A stretch of 64,000 nt of DNA from Sipunculus nudus (taxonomy: Eukaryota; Annelida; Sipuncula; Golfingiida; Sipunculidae). Below, one piece after another: positions 34,818-48,289 of the stretch. Numbering within the stretch: the first letter of the stretch is position 1; every line of letters starts with the position of its first letter. Where the stretch lies: assembly GCA_026874595.1 (NCBI GenBank), contig CM049307.1, positions 56,189,870 to 56,253,869 on the forward strand, written 5' to 3'. The notes under the pieces were generated by a model, which worked only from the letters and a program-made list of their open reading frames with translations, was not told the DNA's origin and searched no databases. Both the position numbers and the translations under genes were made by a program.

Positions 34818-35181
34818 TGAAATGTGGGTAATTTCTGCCATGAAACTCATATTATGCCGCTGGGATAAACGTATGACTTTTTATCTACATGCTGTTGATA
34901 TAAACATGGGTTCATGCTGGCAAACTCAATTATTTATCATGTAACTGAAGTTGGTCGGTTGCATATGGAAAAAGACATTTGCAAAACTCGAATTTGTCGG
35001 ACTTGCAGCCAGATATCTTTGTTGGATGTTTTTGGTATAATGTACTGGCCCCCTACATGAAATAAGCACATGGATATAACACACGATATACTGTCTTCCG
35101 TTTTCTGGCCTTTTTTAATGAAGGTTTAAGGGAATGTATGTTTAGTTACTAGGATTCTGGTATCTGAATAGATCCCTTTAA
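34814..35181. mobile_element. TTAA-ended MITE, copy 4, directly abutting copy 3
   Basis: Begins at the TTAA that ends copy 3 and finishes GATCCCTTTAA. The body is homologous to copy 3 (TTTCTGCCATG, GTTTTTGGTATAATGT, CATGAAATAAGCACATGG) but more diverged and lacking a clear left TIR. Confidence 0.6.
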
Positions 35182-35859
35182 TAAATGTTACCATAATGAA
35201 TTTTTTCAAATTGACAACTATGATGAATTAGCAATATAAACAAATCTGCAAATATAAGTTAATTTAGAATTATAAGCTGCATCATTATTTATCCTTGTAG
35301 TATGGTCATGTCAAATTGTGCATACACATTTATTTTACTATTTTCTTTTAAATCATAAAGTGCTTTAACTAGATTTCAAAGAAAATTATATTTTAAAAAC
35401 AATAAAAAATGGCATCCTAGATTAATCCGTGGTTCACTATTATCAAAAAAAGATTTGTACATAGGGGTTTTTATTTAATGTACATGCTTCGTTTATTAAC
35501 TAAAATAAAAAAAACAGAAAAATTGATTAATAATTACTTTTTCAAATCAGGTATAGACACTGTTGGTTGGATTAGGAACAAATAACATCGTTATGATAAG
35601 TATTATGGCAACCATAATTTTATACTGACACATGTTAAAAAAGAAAGCAGACAGTTTAAATAACTCTTCTGAAGCAAGGAGTTCCTCTAAACATGCACAT
35701 TTACACTTTTATAGCAAAACCTAACACTGATAATTTAATGTGCACTTATTGAAACCATTTGTAATACAAAACAAATTCTAAAATCGATAAAAAGTCTAGA
35801 AAAAATGAATTAAACATAGAACGTTATAACATATAACATAACTTGTTTATGCATCTTCT

Positions 35860-36715
35860 CAATGGGGGGGGGGGGGGGACCGGAGAGGAAGCCTAGCTCT
35901 GCTGAGCAACGGGAGCTAGCTGCGTTAACTGAAGTTACATGACTGGTGACTAGGTGAAGGTTCCGGCACTCACTGCTCACCACCGTGCTGGGTTGACTTG
36001 ATGTAAACAAAACTTGACATGGTGTCTGAAAACTTGAATAAAAGCTGCTTTTGTTTTACCAATTTCAAATTTCAGATTTCAATAGAGTAAATAATGATGT
36101 ATATATGCTGTGAAATTAAATGATCATGCATGCAGTGCTTACAGAATAAAAATCTGCCATGGTCAAAGTTGGGCAAAATTTAAGGTATTGATATTACATT
36201 TATGCTAATAACTTGAAAAAAAATAAAAATTCTGATCTTTCTGGCAAATGATTAAAGTTTGATTGAATAAAGTTGTATTCTCGAAAAAAAAGTCTGTAGC
36301 TTTAACTGTTTCCTTGTTTATTGAGAAAATATATTTTCTGATGTTTTGACAAGGTACATTATGTTCCGATCCATAACTTCTAAATTATGCAATAATTAAT
36401 AATTGCTTGCATGTAACCAGAAAATATATAGAGGATTATCTATGCCAAATATGTACAAAACGTGTGTTGTTTTAAAGAGGAAACTCTTGAATTTTAACAG
36501 CAGGCTTTTACTGTAAAACGGAGGAACAAAGTCGCAGTGTCTCAGTTTTGGGTTATGTAGGAGAAGCTGAGGACATCTAACTCTATGTTGAATTTTTTAT
36601 TCGTAGGTCCAACAATTTCAAACAGTTACCCTATTAACCGACGGACGGCAGTTCAGACTGGTGATGGACAAAAGACCATCCATATAGCTCAGATTATTAT
36701 AGTCAGCTGAGCTAT
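35860..36715 (+). repeat. Repeat family R, copy 1
   Basis: Shares with 48470-49910 the string of blocks AACTTGAATAAAA, CATGGTCAAAGTTGGGCAAA, TTTGACAAGGTACATTATG, ACATCTAACT-TATG and CGGACGG, ending in TCAGCTGAGCTATAAA. A G run of 15 sits at its left edge. Class unknown. Confidence 0.65.
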
Positions 36716-36835
36716 AAATATAATGTCTGCAGGATCAAACATAATGAAATTTAGAAATAAGTCCCAAATCTGCCGATATCAGTGACAGGATTTTCATTAT
36801 TGTGTTTTAGAAAAGTTAATCATTATTTGACAGAG

Positions 36836-36930
36836 TGGAAATCCGGGCGGACGGGGAGTACTGGATGCCATGGGGGGGGGGGGGGGGGGGCATGGCCCCC
36901 TGCGGCCCCCTCTAACTACGCCGCTGGATT
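36836..36930. repeat. G/C-homopolymer repeat fragment
   Basis: CCATG, a G run of about 19, CATGGCCCCCTGCGG, then CTAACTACGCCGCTGG. The flanks CCATG / CATGG are inverted. Similar ends occur in other G/C-run repeats of this window. Confidence 0.5.
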
Positions 36931-37836
36931 ATGGTTTTATAATCAATTCCTACCACTGATAAATAAACGTTTACATATGAGCGATCGATGCAAGCAATGG
37001 AACGATGGAACTTGTTTGGTTTTTTTATTTCACTTCAAATGTGTCTTGAAATTGTGCTGTTTGTTGACTTACTGCCACTTTTCGCATACCTTTGTCGTCA
37101 TTTTTCTCAGTGACGTCACATCTCATAATCGTGCTTCAAAATTGGGATATGATGACAGGGAAAAAAAATGACCAAGCCCTATGAAACGCCCATCCCGGGG
37201 TTATTTCTACTAGGATTTACACTAAAATTTAATAACTTTTTCACAATACTGAACTGTAAGCCAATTTAAATGATCTCCACGATACTATTCTTCATATTTC
37301 TTGCCGATACACACCCACATACACATATTCACACACAGGACCGATTGAAAACAATAAACCTCCCTTTGCGTAGGGTTAATCAAACAACCCAGCAAAAATA
37401 CCATACATAAAATGGCCTTCGATTGCACAAACAGAATTAAATATTTATATGGCTATGTCATTCATGTGTCAACCATCCCCAACAGCTGTTAGCATGTTAC
37501 TACATTTTTGGCTTTAACTCAAAATAGGATAATAGTGAATAATATATTTATTAATTAATTATAAGGTAAATAAGATGGCAACATGATCCAATACCAACTG
37601 TCTAAAATGTGTTGAAAAATACCTATAAACGTAAATGTATCTTTTTTGTTAAAATTCAAAATGTATTTGGCATTCTAATTCACTGAATCACATCAACAGG
37701 CCGAGCTGAAAATAGCCATTTTTTCCGTTTTATTGAGGTTGTATTGATAACACTGCGCGAAAGTTTATACATGATTTTTTATACAAAGGGGTTCTTAATT
37801 GGTTTCCTTATTCTTAAAGAGGAGAAGACGTTGATT

Positions 37837-37903
<67 letters not shown>
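37837..37903. repeat. (AC)n(AT)n compound microsatellite
   Basis: About 13 AC units followed by about 20 AT units. Confidence 0.97.
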
Positions 37904-37906
<3 letters not shown>

Positions 37907-39157
37907 GGATAAGGAAATATAGTTATATATAAACCTAGGTGTATGAGGGATCCGAGCCACTATCATCGGTTTCGCCTCATCGGCTGATCAGGTGACGGAA
38001 TGTCGAAGTGCTTTGGTATTAACGTTTCTTTTTCATACAGTTGGCGTCTTTGCTCCATGACGACAAAAAGCTGAGCGTTTGTTGAGAATATTCTTATGTT
38101 TAGTGTTAATAATGGTCAGTTTCTCGGCTGTGCATAAGTTGCCCTAGTTCGATGCTGTAATGAATGTGTTTGATTGGCGGGTTATGGACCACGTGACAGT
38201 GAAGCCCAGCTCCTCGATTGTAGATGTATATGCTCATCAAGCATCTCCCAGTCGACAAGGTCAAGACCATTGCCCTGGTGAACTTTTTAAGCAGTTGATG
38301 ATAATGAAGTGATGATGATGAAATTCGCCTCGTTCTGGAGCTGACCCAGTTGCTCGAAAATGCCATCGCTGAAAGCTGTCTTGTTTTAATTTTTTTCTCG
38401 GGAGGTGAAGCTCAGCTGACGATCCGTATAAAATTCCACACATGCTTTGAGTTGAACTGATTGAATGATTTGTTACGGTTATAATACCGTTGTTTCAATC
38501 CACTTCCTGTCATGTGACATTTCCAGGTAAGTGTGGCCTTGGCATCATATATATTTAAACGGCCCTGGGAGTTTTCATTTGAAAACCATGCGTTGATATT
38601 TAACATCATTACTTTCAAATTAATCATTAAAATTAATAATAGTTCATTTGAGGGAAGCGAAACAAATTACACCGGAAAACCTATATAATATTTTTGTAAT
38701 ACTGTATTATGCAGTAGATATGTATTGTTCAACCTTATCTTATTGCCACTTTGTTGAACGGGTGCATACGCCATTACTTGCTGTGCGAATCAATGTAAAT
38801 ATATTTAAAATATTTATACGACTGCGTCATCATGTTGAGTTGTTGTCAGGTAAATACGAACGCTGGGTCTGAAAGTTTGTTAGATCACCATTATTGTTGC
38901 TATGTTAGCCTCATAACAGAGCCCATTCGACGCTAAATTAATATTAAACTCACATAAAATTTGAGTTTAGTTTTACAAGTATGTATCACAATAGTATGTT
39001 TTACACGCATCATTACAGGTGGTTTATGTAAAGAGGGGTTACACCTGTTCTATGCAAGCACCTGCTGATTGTGCGTAATGGTCATCTACAGACAATTCAA
39101 TCTCGATGAAGGGAGGACAATATTGCTTGCTGGCGAGGGAGGGACAACCATTTGTTT
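37904..39157. other. No gene seen
   Basis: Several ORFs of 60-86 codons on both strands show no domain, splice context or codon pattern that would support a gene. Confidence 0.4.
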
Positions 39158-40563
39158 TTTATAAATATTGAAATATCACTGTTTTTAACATTTCACATAT
39201 ATATTACAGATAAATATGTTTTTAGAAATTAAGGTTACGTGTTTTAAAATAGATTCTAAACCAGGCTCAGATATATTTTCTAGTTAACTTTTCTAGCAAA
39301 ATTTAAATATCGAAATATCACTGTTTATAACATTTCAAATATATTACAGATAAAAATGTTTTTTGAAATTAAGGTATTGTGATTTAAAAATAGATTCTTG
39401 ACCAGGCTCAGATTTATTTTCTAGTAAACTTTTTATAGTAAAATTTAAATATCGAAATATCACTGTTTTCAACATTTCATATATACTACAGATAAATATG
39501 ATTTTAGAAATTAAGGTATTGTGTTTTCAAAAAAGATTCTTAACCAGGCTCAGATATATTTTTTCGTAAACTTTTTATAGTAAAAATTAAATATCAAAAT
39601 ATCACTGTTTTTACATTTGAAATATCTTACAGATGAATATGTTTTTAGAAATTAAGGTATTGTGTTTTCAAAATAGATTCTAAACCAAGCTCAGACATAT
39701 TTTCTAGTAAACTTTTTCTAGTCAAATTTACATATCGAAATATCACTGTTTTCAACATTTCATATATATTACAGATAAATATGTTTTTAGAAATTAAGGT
39801 ATTGTGTTTTCAAAATAGATTCTAAACCAAGGTCAGATATAGTTTCTAGTAAACTTTTTCTAGTAAAATTTAAATATTGAAATATCACTGTTTCCAAAAT
39901 TTCATATATATTACAGACAAATATGTTTTGAGAAATTAAGGTATTGTGTTTTCAAAATAGATTCTAAACAAGGCTCAGATATAGTTTCTAGATAATTTTT
40001 ACTAGTAAAATTTACATATCGAAATATCACTGTTTTCAACATTTCATATATATTACAGATAAATATGTTTTTTTTAAATTAAGGTTTTGTGTTTTCAAAA
40101 TAGATTCTAAACCAGGCTCAGATATAGATTCTAGTAAATCTTTTCTAGTAAAATTTAAATATTGAAATATCACTGTTTTCAAAATTTCATATATATTACA
40201 GATAAATATGTTTTTAGAAATTAAGGTATTGTGTTTTCAAAATAGATTCTAAACCAGGCTCAGACATATTTTCTAGTAAACTTTTTCTAGTCAAATTTAC
40301 ATATCGAAATATCACTGTTTTTAACATTTCAAATATCTTACAGAAAAACATGTTTTTCAAAATTAAGGTGTTGTGTTTTCAAAATAGATTCTAAACCAGG
40401 CTCAGATATATTTTCCAGTAAATTTTTTTAGTAAAATTTAAATATCGAAATTTCACTGTTTTTAACATTTCAGATATATAACAGATAAATATGTTTTTAG
40501 AAATTAAGGTATTGTTTTTTCAAAATAGATTCTAAACCAGGCTCAGATATATTTTCTTGTTAA
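39158..40563. repeat. 142-bp satellite, ten units
   Basis: ATCACTGTTT-type anchors start at 39175, 39317, 39459, 39601, 39742, 39883, 40025, 40169, 40311 and 40452, a period of 141-144 bp. Each unit holds TATATTACAGATAAATATG, AAATTAAGGTATTGTGTTTT, AGATTCTAAACCAGGCTCAG and CTAGTAAACTTTTTCTAG. Very AT-rich and no ORF. From 39742 on, units alternate between ACATATCGAAAT and AAATATTGAAAT variants, so part of the array is a two-unit repeat. Confidence 0.97.
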
Positions 40564-41849
40564 CATAGAAATGGAGAAATAGAACCTAAGTCTATCATTC
40601 TAACTGTTAATATATTTTATTTCCAGTATTTAAATCTTATTCTCTGAAAAGCAGGGGTATGATTACATTGATCACTCTGATGCACAAAAGTTGGACTTTT
40701 TTTTAAATTTGCGGGACGGTTATTCTATGGGCGATTTAACATGGGCCGAGTTAACTGGCGTGGTTTCTGACAGTCTGCGCTGCGAACGGCCCTCCGTGAA
40801 ATTGTCAAACGCCTCAGGATTTATCGAAAAAGTTGGAAAATCACCCCTTTAGGACACACTTTGTTTTATTCCTGACACCTCTTGAATAAATAACGGCCAC
40901 AGAGCAGTAGCGTGACAAAAGTGACGCCATCGCCAATTATAATATTATAATGGAAAATAGGTCCGTGTGATGTTCGGCCCTAGGAGGTTCAGATCTCAAT
41001 ATCGGAAGGTTTACTAAAAGCACAATAAAAAGACATCAGGTGGTGTACTCATTAAATTTGGGAAAACACGTTAAAAAATTCCAGCAAGGGGGCTGACGGT
41101 TGGTGGATTTGACCCCCGTCCCTGTAGGTGTATAATTTATCAAATGTTTTGTGTGAGCTCTTCCCTGGGAAGGTTGCATCGATTTTTACGTCAACGTTTG
41201 TTTTGTAGTAACACTTGTTGTTGCCAGGCTCTCTACCCTTCAGTAATGAATATTCATAAGAACATTAAGCTATGTATATTCATAGGGCAAAACATTACCA
41301 TGAAGAGAATAAAAACAACATGCATTACTAGATCTGAGTTGATAAAATTCAGTCCATGATGTCACATGTGTACCAGCCAATCAAATCAGGACAAAGTCTG
41401 GGATCTGGATGAAATCCTCCCATCACACAACAAACGCACACAACAAACGCACATGTAATAGTTTTACTTAACCTTCAAGCAACGTCATTCTAATGAATTT
41501 ATAAAACTACTAGCTGCACCGGTGTAAAATCCACGGCTCTATCTTATGCATATTTTTGTAGCTTAAAGGAACTAAACGACGCATATTTTAAACCTAAGGT
41601 TTTTGCATGGAACTTGTGTCATGTGTTTCACTGGTATGATTTGAAGATTAATTCTGCTAGAATTCTATAGGAACACCCCCCTAAAATATCAACATAGAAA
41701 GAAATATTAATCTATTCCAGAAATCTCACCAAAAAAAATTAAATTGGAATGAGACGCGAGGCATATACAGGGTGTACGAATTTTTTAAGTGAGAAGTTTT
41801 TTTTGCTGATAAAAAACAAAGGTCCGAAAGCTTCATTGCTTGCGAAACA
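40564..41849. other. No gene seen
   Basis: Unique-looking sequence with short ORFs only. A small direct duplication of CACACAACAAACG lies near 41425-41450. Confidence 0.4.
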
Positions 41850-43938
41850 CATCGTAGATTTACGACTGTATAAAGAAACATCCTACCGTGAAATAATATG
41901 AAAGATGCTCTGTATTATTTGAAGCTCATGCGACATTGTGAAACACGATGTTTATTCAGTGTAGTCAATTGAGGGTATAGTCTAAAGCATGTTAACAGAC
42001 ACGCGTTATTTGTATACACATGCATATGTCTTTGAAGTCTCTTGTACGCAAAACGTATAGCTGACAATGTGAAAAGATAGACCCAGAAAAATTAATTCCA
42101 ACTGTATTAAATTTTTGGTTTAAGTACTGTAAATTGTCATGAAATAAGCAGGTCTGATGCAAAATTGACAACTCGCCAAGATAAAAAGAAAGCAGGTTGA
42201 TATATTTCGATGAAAGCAATTAGCAAAGAAACCACTTCAGCCTTGGTTCGTTGCATTGTCTTTCATCAAATTAACGTAAAATGTAATATACAGATTTTGC
42301 TGAAAATTTGTAGAGGGGTAGAGTCAAACTGCATCCGTAATCCATAACATTTTTGGAGGTAATCGGAATCACCATTATATATTTATATAAGTGCCATAAT
42401 CACAATTCCACAAAGGAATAATTATAAGGGGCTATTTCTTTGTCCCCAGGTATGCAATTCGTAAGCAGTTGTTCTGCCAATTGCCTGGTGAACCCGTGTT
42501 TCTGAACTATGACAGTGTTAAACGTGCACGTATGAACGAACGACTGATTAATAGATTCTGGCGGAGGTTTCAAAGTCCCAAAGAGATTGAGGACCCTTAG
42601 AAGTGTGGGCGATCCCGACCCCCCCCCCCCCCCCCCCCGGGCTTCCTTTTGAAAATACTTTTTTTCAAACAACCCATAAATCGGCCGAACTATTTAAACC
42701 ATGGTTATCATGGAAAGATACTTCTCAATGTATAAAAATCAACATAACTGTAAACCTATATGAAGGTGATCTTGTAAAGGGTATCAGCTCTGTGTGTCCA
42801 CTCAACGGACAAGTGCTCCCTATTAAAAGATTTATGTAGGAGATTACAGGTCGCCTCCTGAAAAAGCGTGACAGGCGAAAAATGTTTTGCTGAACATTTG
42901 TAGAGGGTTAGGGTAAAGACATATCAACAGTCAATTTCATTTTGAAAGTAATAAGAATCACCACAATATATATTTTCTTATAAACCATTATCAGAAAGGA
43001 CCATTCCTTGTCCCCATGTGGAAGCCACCCATTCGTATTTTTCTGTTCTGCCACTCGCAAGGTGAACTCGTGTTACTGCAGCATTACAGTGTTCACACAT
43101 GAAACGCATACACGTGAACACATGACTAATATTGAAGGAGATTCTGGTAGAGTTCTGTACGCCCTGACTACAGATTCTAGTTTGTTATCAATTTAAAGAA
43201 GTAATGGTGATATTATGTTTCACCGTCCCTACAGACAACGCATCTTAACAAATATATGTGAATCCCGCCCCCCCCCCCCCTATACAACCGATAATGATAA
43301 TTAAGTTGTGGGGCTTCTTTTGAAAAAAAAAACACTTCATTAAACACATGACTTGGCCGCACTTTTGAAAACATGGTTATCATGGAAAGATATTTTTGAA
43401 TGTATAAAAATCAACATACCTGTAACCCATAAAAAATTATCAATCGGTGGTCACATCACCAGTGTTGACCAAACTGAAAAGGAAACGCATTAAAGCGGAG
43501 TCATATGGTCTTTGGATTGAAAACCTTTACTTCCTTTTGAGAGAGAAAATTCCTGTAGAGGCGTTACAATGGATATGGGGGATCAATGGGGATTATAGTG
43601 AACCCGCGTGACCGCGAATCGCACGGAACTGCCTTTTGGGCAGGACATGCGCTCTGGCCACGGTCTTAACAGGCCAGTGAAAATCCCCGAAGCGCCTTCT
43701 GAAAAAGCGTCACAGGCGTGAAGGACCTTGCAGCACAAAAGAAATAGGGGCACCTAATGGAGGAAATATTAAAATTATTAACTATTTAGCTTAATAGGGC
43801 ATAATCCCGCAATATAAAACAAACTTGTCCTAAAAGAGCGCACCACTGATACATCTGCCGAAAATGGAGAGTCAAATCAGAACGGAAGCAGGTAAACCGT
43901 GGTCTAGAAAAAACCTATCTCCGTATTAATTATATAGA
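41850..43938 (+). repeat. Long dispersed repeat, copy 2
   Basis: Collinear with 3690-5274 and longer, because a block of about 590 bp is duplicated inside: TTTGTAGAGGG recurs at about 42307 and 42898, each followed by TAA-CGGAATCACC/TAATAAGAATCACC. The right end again is GCAGGTAAACC plus AT-rich sequence. C runs of about 20 and 14 lie at 42618 and 43268. Confidence 0.7.
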
Positions 43939-44235
43939 TATGAGGAACTGCGCAGTGGTATTATGTATCAGATAATTATCCCTTTTCCGGCCATTCTTTG
44001 CAAACCCAGTTCTACTTTAATTTTACTGATATATTCCTATGTACTGTGACAAATGAGTTTACTTTCTTTCACAGATGAACTATTTTTTATAATTTTCAGC
44101 ATAGGCACTTAGACAATATATTTACTTGACATAAGCTTGGCAATCGATCAAGAAATCGTGTCATGTAAAGTCTTAGAGAGAATGAGATAAAGATGGAGAG
44201 GTGATGTGTAGATGGACAAATACTGTTTAGAATAA

Positions 44236-44237
<2 letters not shown>

Positions 44238-44286
<49 letters not shown>
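44238..44286. repeat. (GA)n microsatellite
   Basis: About 24 GA units at the edge of a GA-rich minisatellite. Confidence 0.97.
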
Positions 44287-44289
<3 letters not shown>

Positions 44290-44339
44290 GGTATTTATAA
44301 GATGTCATTGATTATTTAAATTTTTCTTTATCTGAAATA

Positions 44340-45000
44340 CTAGCGAAAGAGAGAGAGGAGTGGAGCAAAAGTGAGATGGAGATATGTGATCTGGAGGTAG
44401 AACAGATACCGGTGAGAATAAAGGAGTGACAAAGGGGAAGAGAGACAGATGTGATGTGCAGGTACAACATATACTAGTGATAATAAAAAAGAGAGAGAAA
44501 TAGAGAGAGATGCGATGTGCAGTTACATCAAATACCGGCGAGAATAAAGGAGAGTGAGACAGAGAAAGATAGGAATGTTATGTGCATATAGAACAAAAAT
44601 GTGTGAGAATAAAGGAGAGTGAGACAGAGAAAGATAGGAATGTTATGTGCATATAGAACAAAAACGTGTGAGAATAAAGGAGAGTGAGACAGAGAAAGAT
44701 AGGAATGTTATGTGCATATAGAACAAAAACGTGTGAGAATAAAGGAGAGAGAAACAAGTGATGTGCAGATAAGGCAAGTACTAGTGAGGATAAAGGAGAG
44801 AGAAAGAGGTGATGTGTAGATAACAAAAATACTAGTGATAATAAAAAGGAGATAGAGAGTAGGGGACTATATAAGATGCCATTAATTATTTTTATTTCCT
44901 TGGTCTCAAATACTAGAAGGAGAGAGAGAGGGGGGGGGGGTGATATGCAGATAGAACAAATACTAATTTTAACGGGAGAAAAAGTAAAAAGCTGACTCAT
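44340..45000. repeat. GA-rich minisatellite with a 65-bp unit
   Basis: GAGAATAAAGGAGAG starts at 44540, 44605, 44670 and 44735. The three intervals of exactly 65 bp are nearly identical. Flanking units of 55-75 bp are diverged. A 140-aa minus-strand ORF here is a product of the repeat. Confidence 0.93.
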
Positions 45001-46300
45001 CTTCTCAAAATCCGAAGATATTTCCTTTTGTCAACAGGGTTCGATCCCCCCCCCCCAACCCACACACCCACCCCCATTATCTTTAACCTCAGAGGGCGCC
45101 ACATTCCGTCAGCGTATTTCCTGTGACCTAAATGATGCTTTGTGTGCGAAGAAAGGCAACAACATGACAACGCCTTCCATCTAACTTCCCCGTGTGACGG
45201 ACGACACCACAACCTGAATGACACAAGGATAATATCTTCCCAGTGACTTAGAAAACAGTGACATATTACCTGTGTGGCTCACGGTGCTAACTATATACTC
45301 TCTCCACTTTCCAAAGACAAGGACAATGCCCTCCCTGTTGCTTCCCACAAACGCATGCATCTTCTGTCATGTACTTCTTAGAGTTGCAACAGTGCAACGT
45401 TCTAGCTACATAGCCATCTCCCAGTAATTCATACGACAGCATCATCTTATGTCAACAACCTATGCTTTTTAAAATTGTTTGCTACTATGTATACTATATA
45501 TTTTCTGTGTCTCATAGGAAACTGATCCTCCTTCTGGCACATGATATATATATGATCTAATTAACTGAAAGATTTAATAATCCGTTGGATTACAGTTTAC
45601 AGTCACCCGCTCCTAACATCAAGATCTTCAGGCCCAGTGCCGTTATGACTACAAACGCAAAAGCCCAGTCAAAAAGGCTCACATTAAGTTCAAGTGTCAG
45701 AAACCATCTTTTGACTAAATGACCTTGTTATCTGAGACCTTTTTTTTTAGAATGCCGTTGCTAAGAGTTTGACAATAGTTAATTAACTTTAATTAATGAG
45801 TGGACCAATGCAACCCTTCATGTTGAAAGGCGTTTTTTGCACCCTAGCAAATCGACAATGTCAAGAAAATTGTCCCTCTCTTCCATAACAAGGGACCCAT
45901 GGGTCACGGCGCTCAGCTGATCCTGATTGGACTATAAATGTATCACCATTGTGATACTATATTGAGTAGATAAAGCTTAGAATATCATGGTCATGTTGGG
46001 TTTTATAAAGGAATATAATGTAATATGTGAGTAAATGATATATGAAATAACCTGACTGATGGATTAATATGGAGTAAAATATAGTGGTTTATTTTTTATT
46101 TATTTGGGAGGGGTCGAAAAAAGCAATTTATTTGAGCAAATATGAATGACAGTATGCTAAGCAGTGGTATAATGATGATAAGGCTATTTGTTGAAGGATC
46201 TATAGTGTATGGAAAACTGCAAGAGTTCAATTTGACAGATAAAAGGTTATGATTAACTATACTGATGAGGGGATTTATGAATTTGTGTCTGTATGACATA
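45001..46300. other. No gene seen
   Basis: Contains GGTTCGATCCC followed by a C run (45039-45057) and AGGGCGCCACATTCCG near 45093, as in SINE-like repeats, but no element could be bounded. Confidence 0.35.
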
Positions 46301-46315
46301 ATATCTTGACAAGAT

Positions 46316-46412
46316 CGGTCTTGACAAGGTGCATTATTTTGATGCCCCTCAAGTCTACATATTACACAATATTGACATAATTTCTGGCATGTACATAGGT
46401 ACCTATGGACAA
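46316..46412 (+). repeat. Repeat family R, fragment
   Basis: TTGACAAGGTGCATTAT, TGACATAATTTCTGGCATGT and ACATAGG match the middle of the 49136-49910 copy. Confidence 0.5.
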
Positions 46413-47244
46413 ATGGTCAACAGTACTGAACCACCTGAAAGGTTAAAATCTTAAAAATATGATGAAATGTAGATAATGTTTGAGAGGAAGAGGTAATCTG
46501 GGCCATGGTTGGTTTATATGATTGAAGAAAATGTTGCAAATAATATTTGAGACCTGACCATGCCTTTCCATTGGTTACCTTTTTGATAAGCTGTTGACAG
46601 TTCAACAGTTTACACATTTGTCTGATGAGATATAATTTATTTGGTAAACCTTTTTTATCAATTTTATGATATGTATACAGTTGCCATAACGTCCTCATTC
46701 CACAGGTGCAATGACTTGATAGGGGGGGGGGGAGGGGTGTTGTGTTATGATCAGAGTTGCCTCTGTCTCTCTGTAGATATTTTCTTTAATTATTAAATTT
46801 TATGCTATAGCCATAGAACTATTGTTCACAGTGCCAAGGAGCAAAGCCTCAGTGGGATGAAGAAGGGGATGGTGAGAGTTACCACACCCTAGCATATACA
46901 TACAGGATATGAAATTTAATTCAACAGTGCTTATAAAAAAAAGTTTATTCATGAACATTAAATATTTAAAACAGAAAGAAAGATGGAGAAACAAAGCAAA
47001 TAGTTTTTTCCCCATTCTACTGAGCCAAGAAAAAATTAACAATATTTGCATTTATTCCTTTTTTTCATTACATAATTTTAATCCAAGTTTCCGAATGTTA
47101 CTATAATTTTACAGTATAACAAACATGTGATTGTGAATATTTCAGTTGATTCACATTTCTAAATTGCATCAACATTTATAGCTAATGTATCTAGTTTATA
47201 GTACCTGTCAACAGAATGGGATGGAGGGAGCAAGGGAGGCAATT

Positions 47245-47247
<3 letters not shown>

Positions 47248-47285
<38 letters not shown>

Positions 47286-47370
47286 GAAAGATGGAGAAAG
47301 AAAGAGAAAAAGCAGAGGAGAGAAAGAGAGAGAAAGAGAGACCTAGACTGCCAGAGAGAGAGAGAGAATG
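47248..47370. repeat. (GA)n / GAAA-rich microsatellite
   Basis: GA units grading into GAAAGA blocks. The matching minus-strand Ser/Leu ORF is an artefact. Confidence 0.93.
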
Positions 47371-47399
47371 AGAGGCTCTCTGGTAATTACTGCCTGACC

Positions 47400-47660
47400 C
47401 AGCCTGACCCAGACACTCACAGTGGCAGTAGGTCAGAACTGAAGGTATTATGTAACTGCCCAGTACACTGCATTTATACTGATCTGATGCAAACAATGAA
47501 GACATGGTACCTGGAAACTTGAATAAAATCTACAGTTTTCGATCAATTGGTTTCAAATTTCAGATTTTAACAGATGAAATGTTAATGTGTACATGCTGTG
47601 AAAATTATATCCACAGCACTAACAGGAAAAATTTGAATATTTATATTTTTTAAATGGTAT
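47400..47660 (+). repeat. Repeat family R, partial copy
   Basis: AAACTTGAATAAAATCTACAG, TGGTTTCAAATTTCAGATTT and TACATGCTGTGAAAATTA match the start of the other family R copies. Confidence 0.55.
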
Positions 47661-48289
47661 CAGGAAAAAAAGAAAAGTATTCTCAGCTATAAAACTAATA
47701 CATGTGTTAAAATTAATCCAAGGATCAAAACACCCATATATCATACCAGGAGCAAACTGGAGGTGGGAATGTTTAATTTTATGAACTGAAATAAAGGACC
47801 AGCAATATAAATTTTGATTATTTAGCCAGTCTCATGTAACAACTGATACAACCATGAGTTATAAGTCAAACGAATTAAAATTTTTAATGAACACTTGTCT
47901 GAGTAATATTTTAAATTTTTGACATATTTATTTATTATTTTAATTTTGTAATAAATATAAACCAACAAGTTAAAGACCTGGAAAAGACCTGGAAATTTAG
48001 ATTAGTTTAATATATTCAACTGCATCCTTGTCTATCATTATCTTGCTTCATATAATCCCTAATAGTAAACAACAATTTATTTTAATTATTTATTTTTCAT
48101 TTTTATGGTTGAAATGAAAAATACCCAATGGTGACTGCATGGTGTTATTTGAAATACAATTTTGGCCATCCATGGAAGATCCATAAATGATCAGTAATTG
48201 CAAGGTAATCCCCTGTAACTCATTAACTATAAATTCCTTTTCCATTTATTTTTTAAGTTCTTATCATAAACCAAATATTAAAAAAAAAG

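Noticed and set aside
39158-40563. Satellite as a CRISPR array or as repeated exons with TTACAG acceptors
   Set aside because: Units are contiguous without spacers, have no open frame, and the source is eukaryotic.
44578-45000. 140-aa minus-strand ORF with repeated SFILTHFCS-type units
   Set aside because: Product of the 65-bp GA-rich tandem repeat, with no start context or family.
45039-45057. GGTTCGATCCC as a tRNA T-arm
   Set aside because: No A box, anticodon arm or acceptor stem could be found around it.
47191-47505. 104-aa minus-strand Ser/Leu-rich ORF
   Set aside because: Translation of a (GA)n/(GAAA)n tract and family R repeat.
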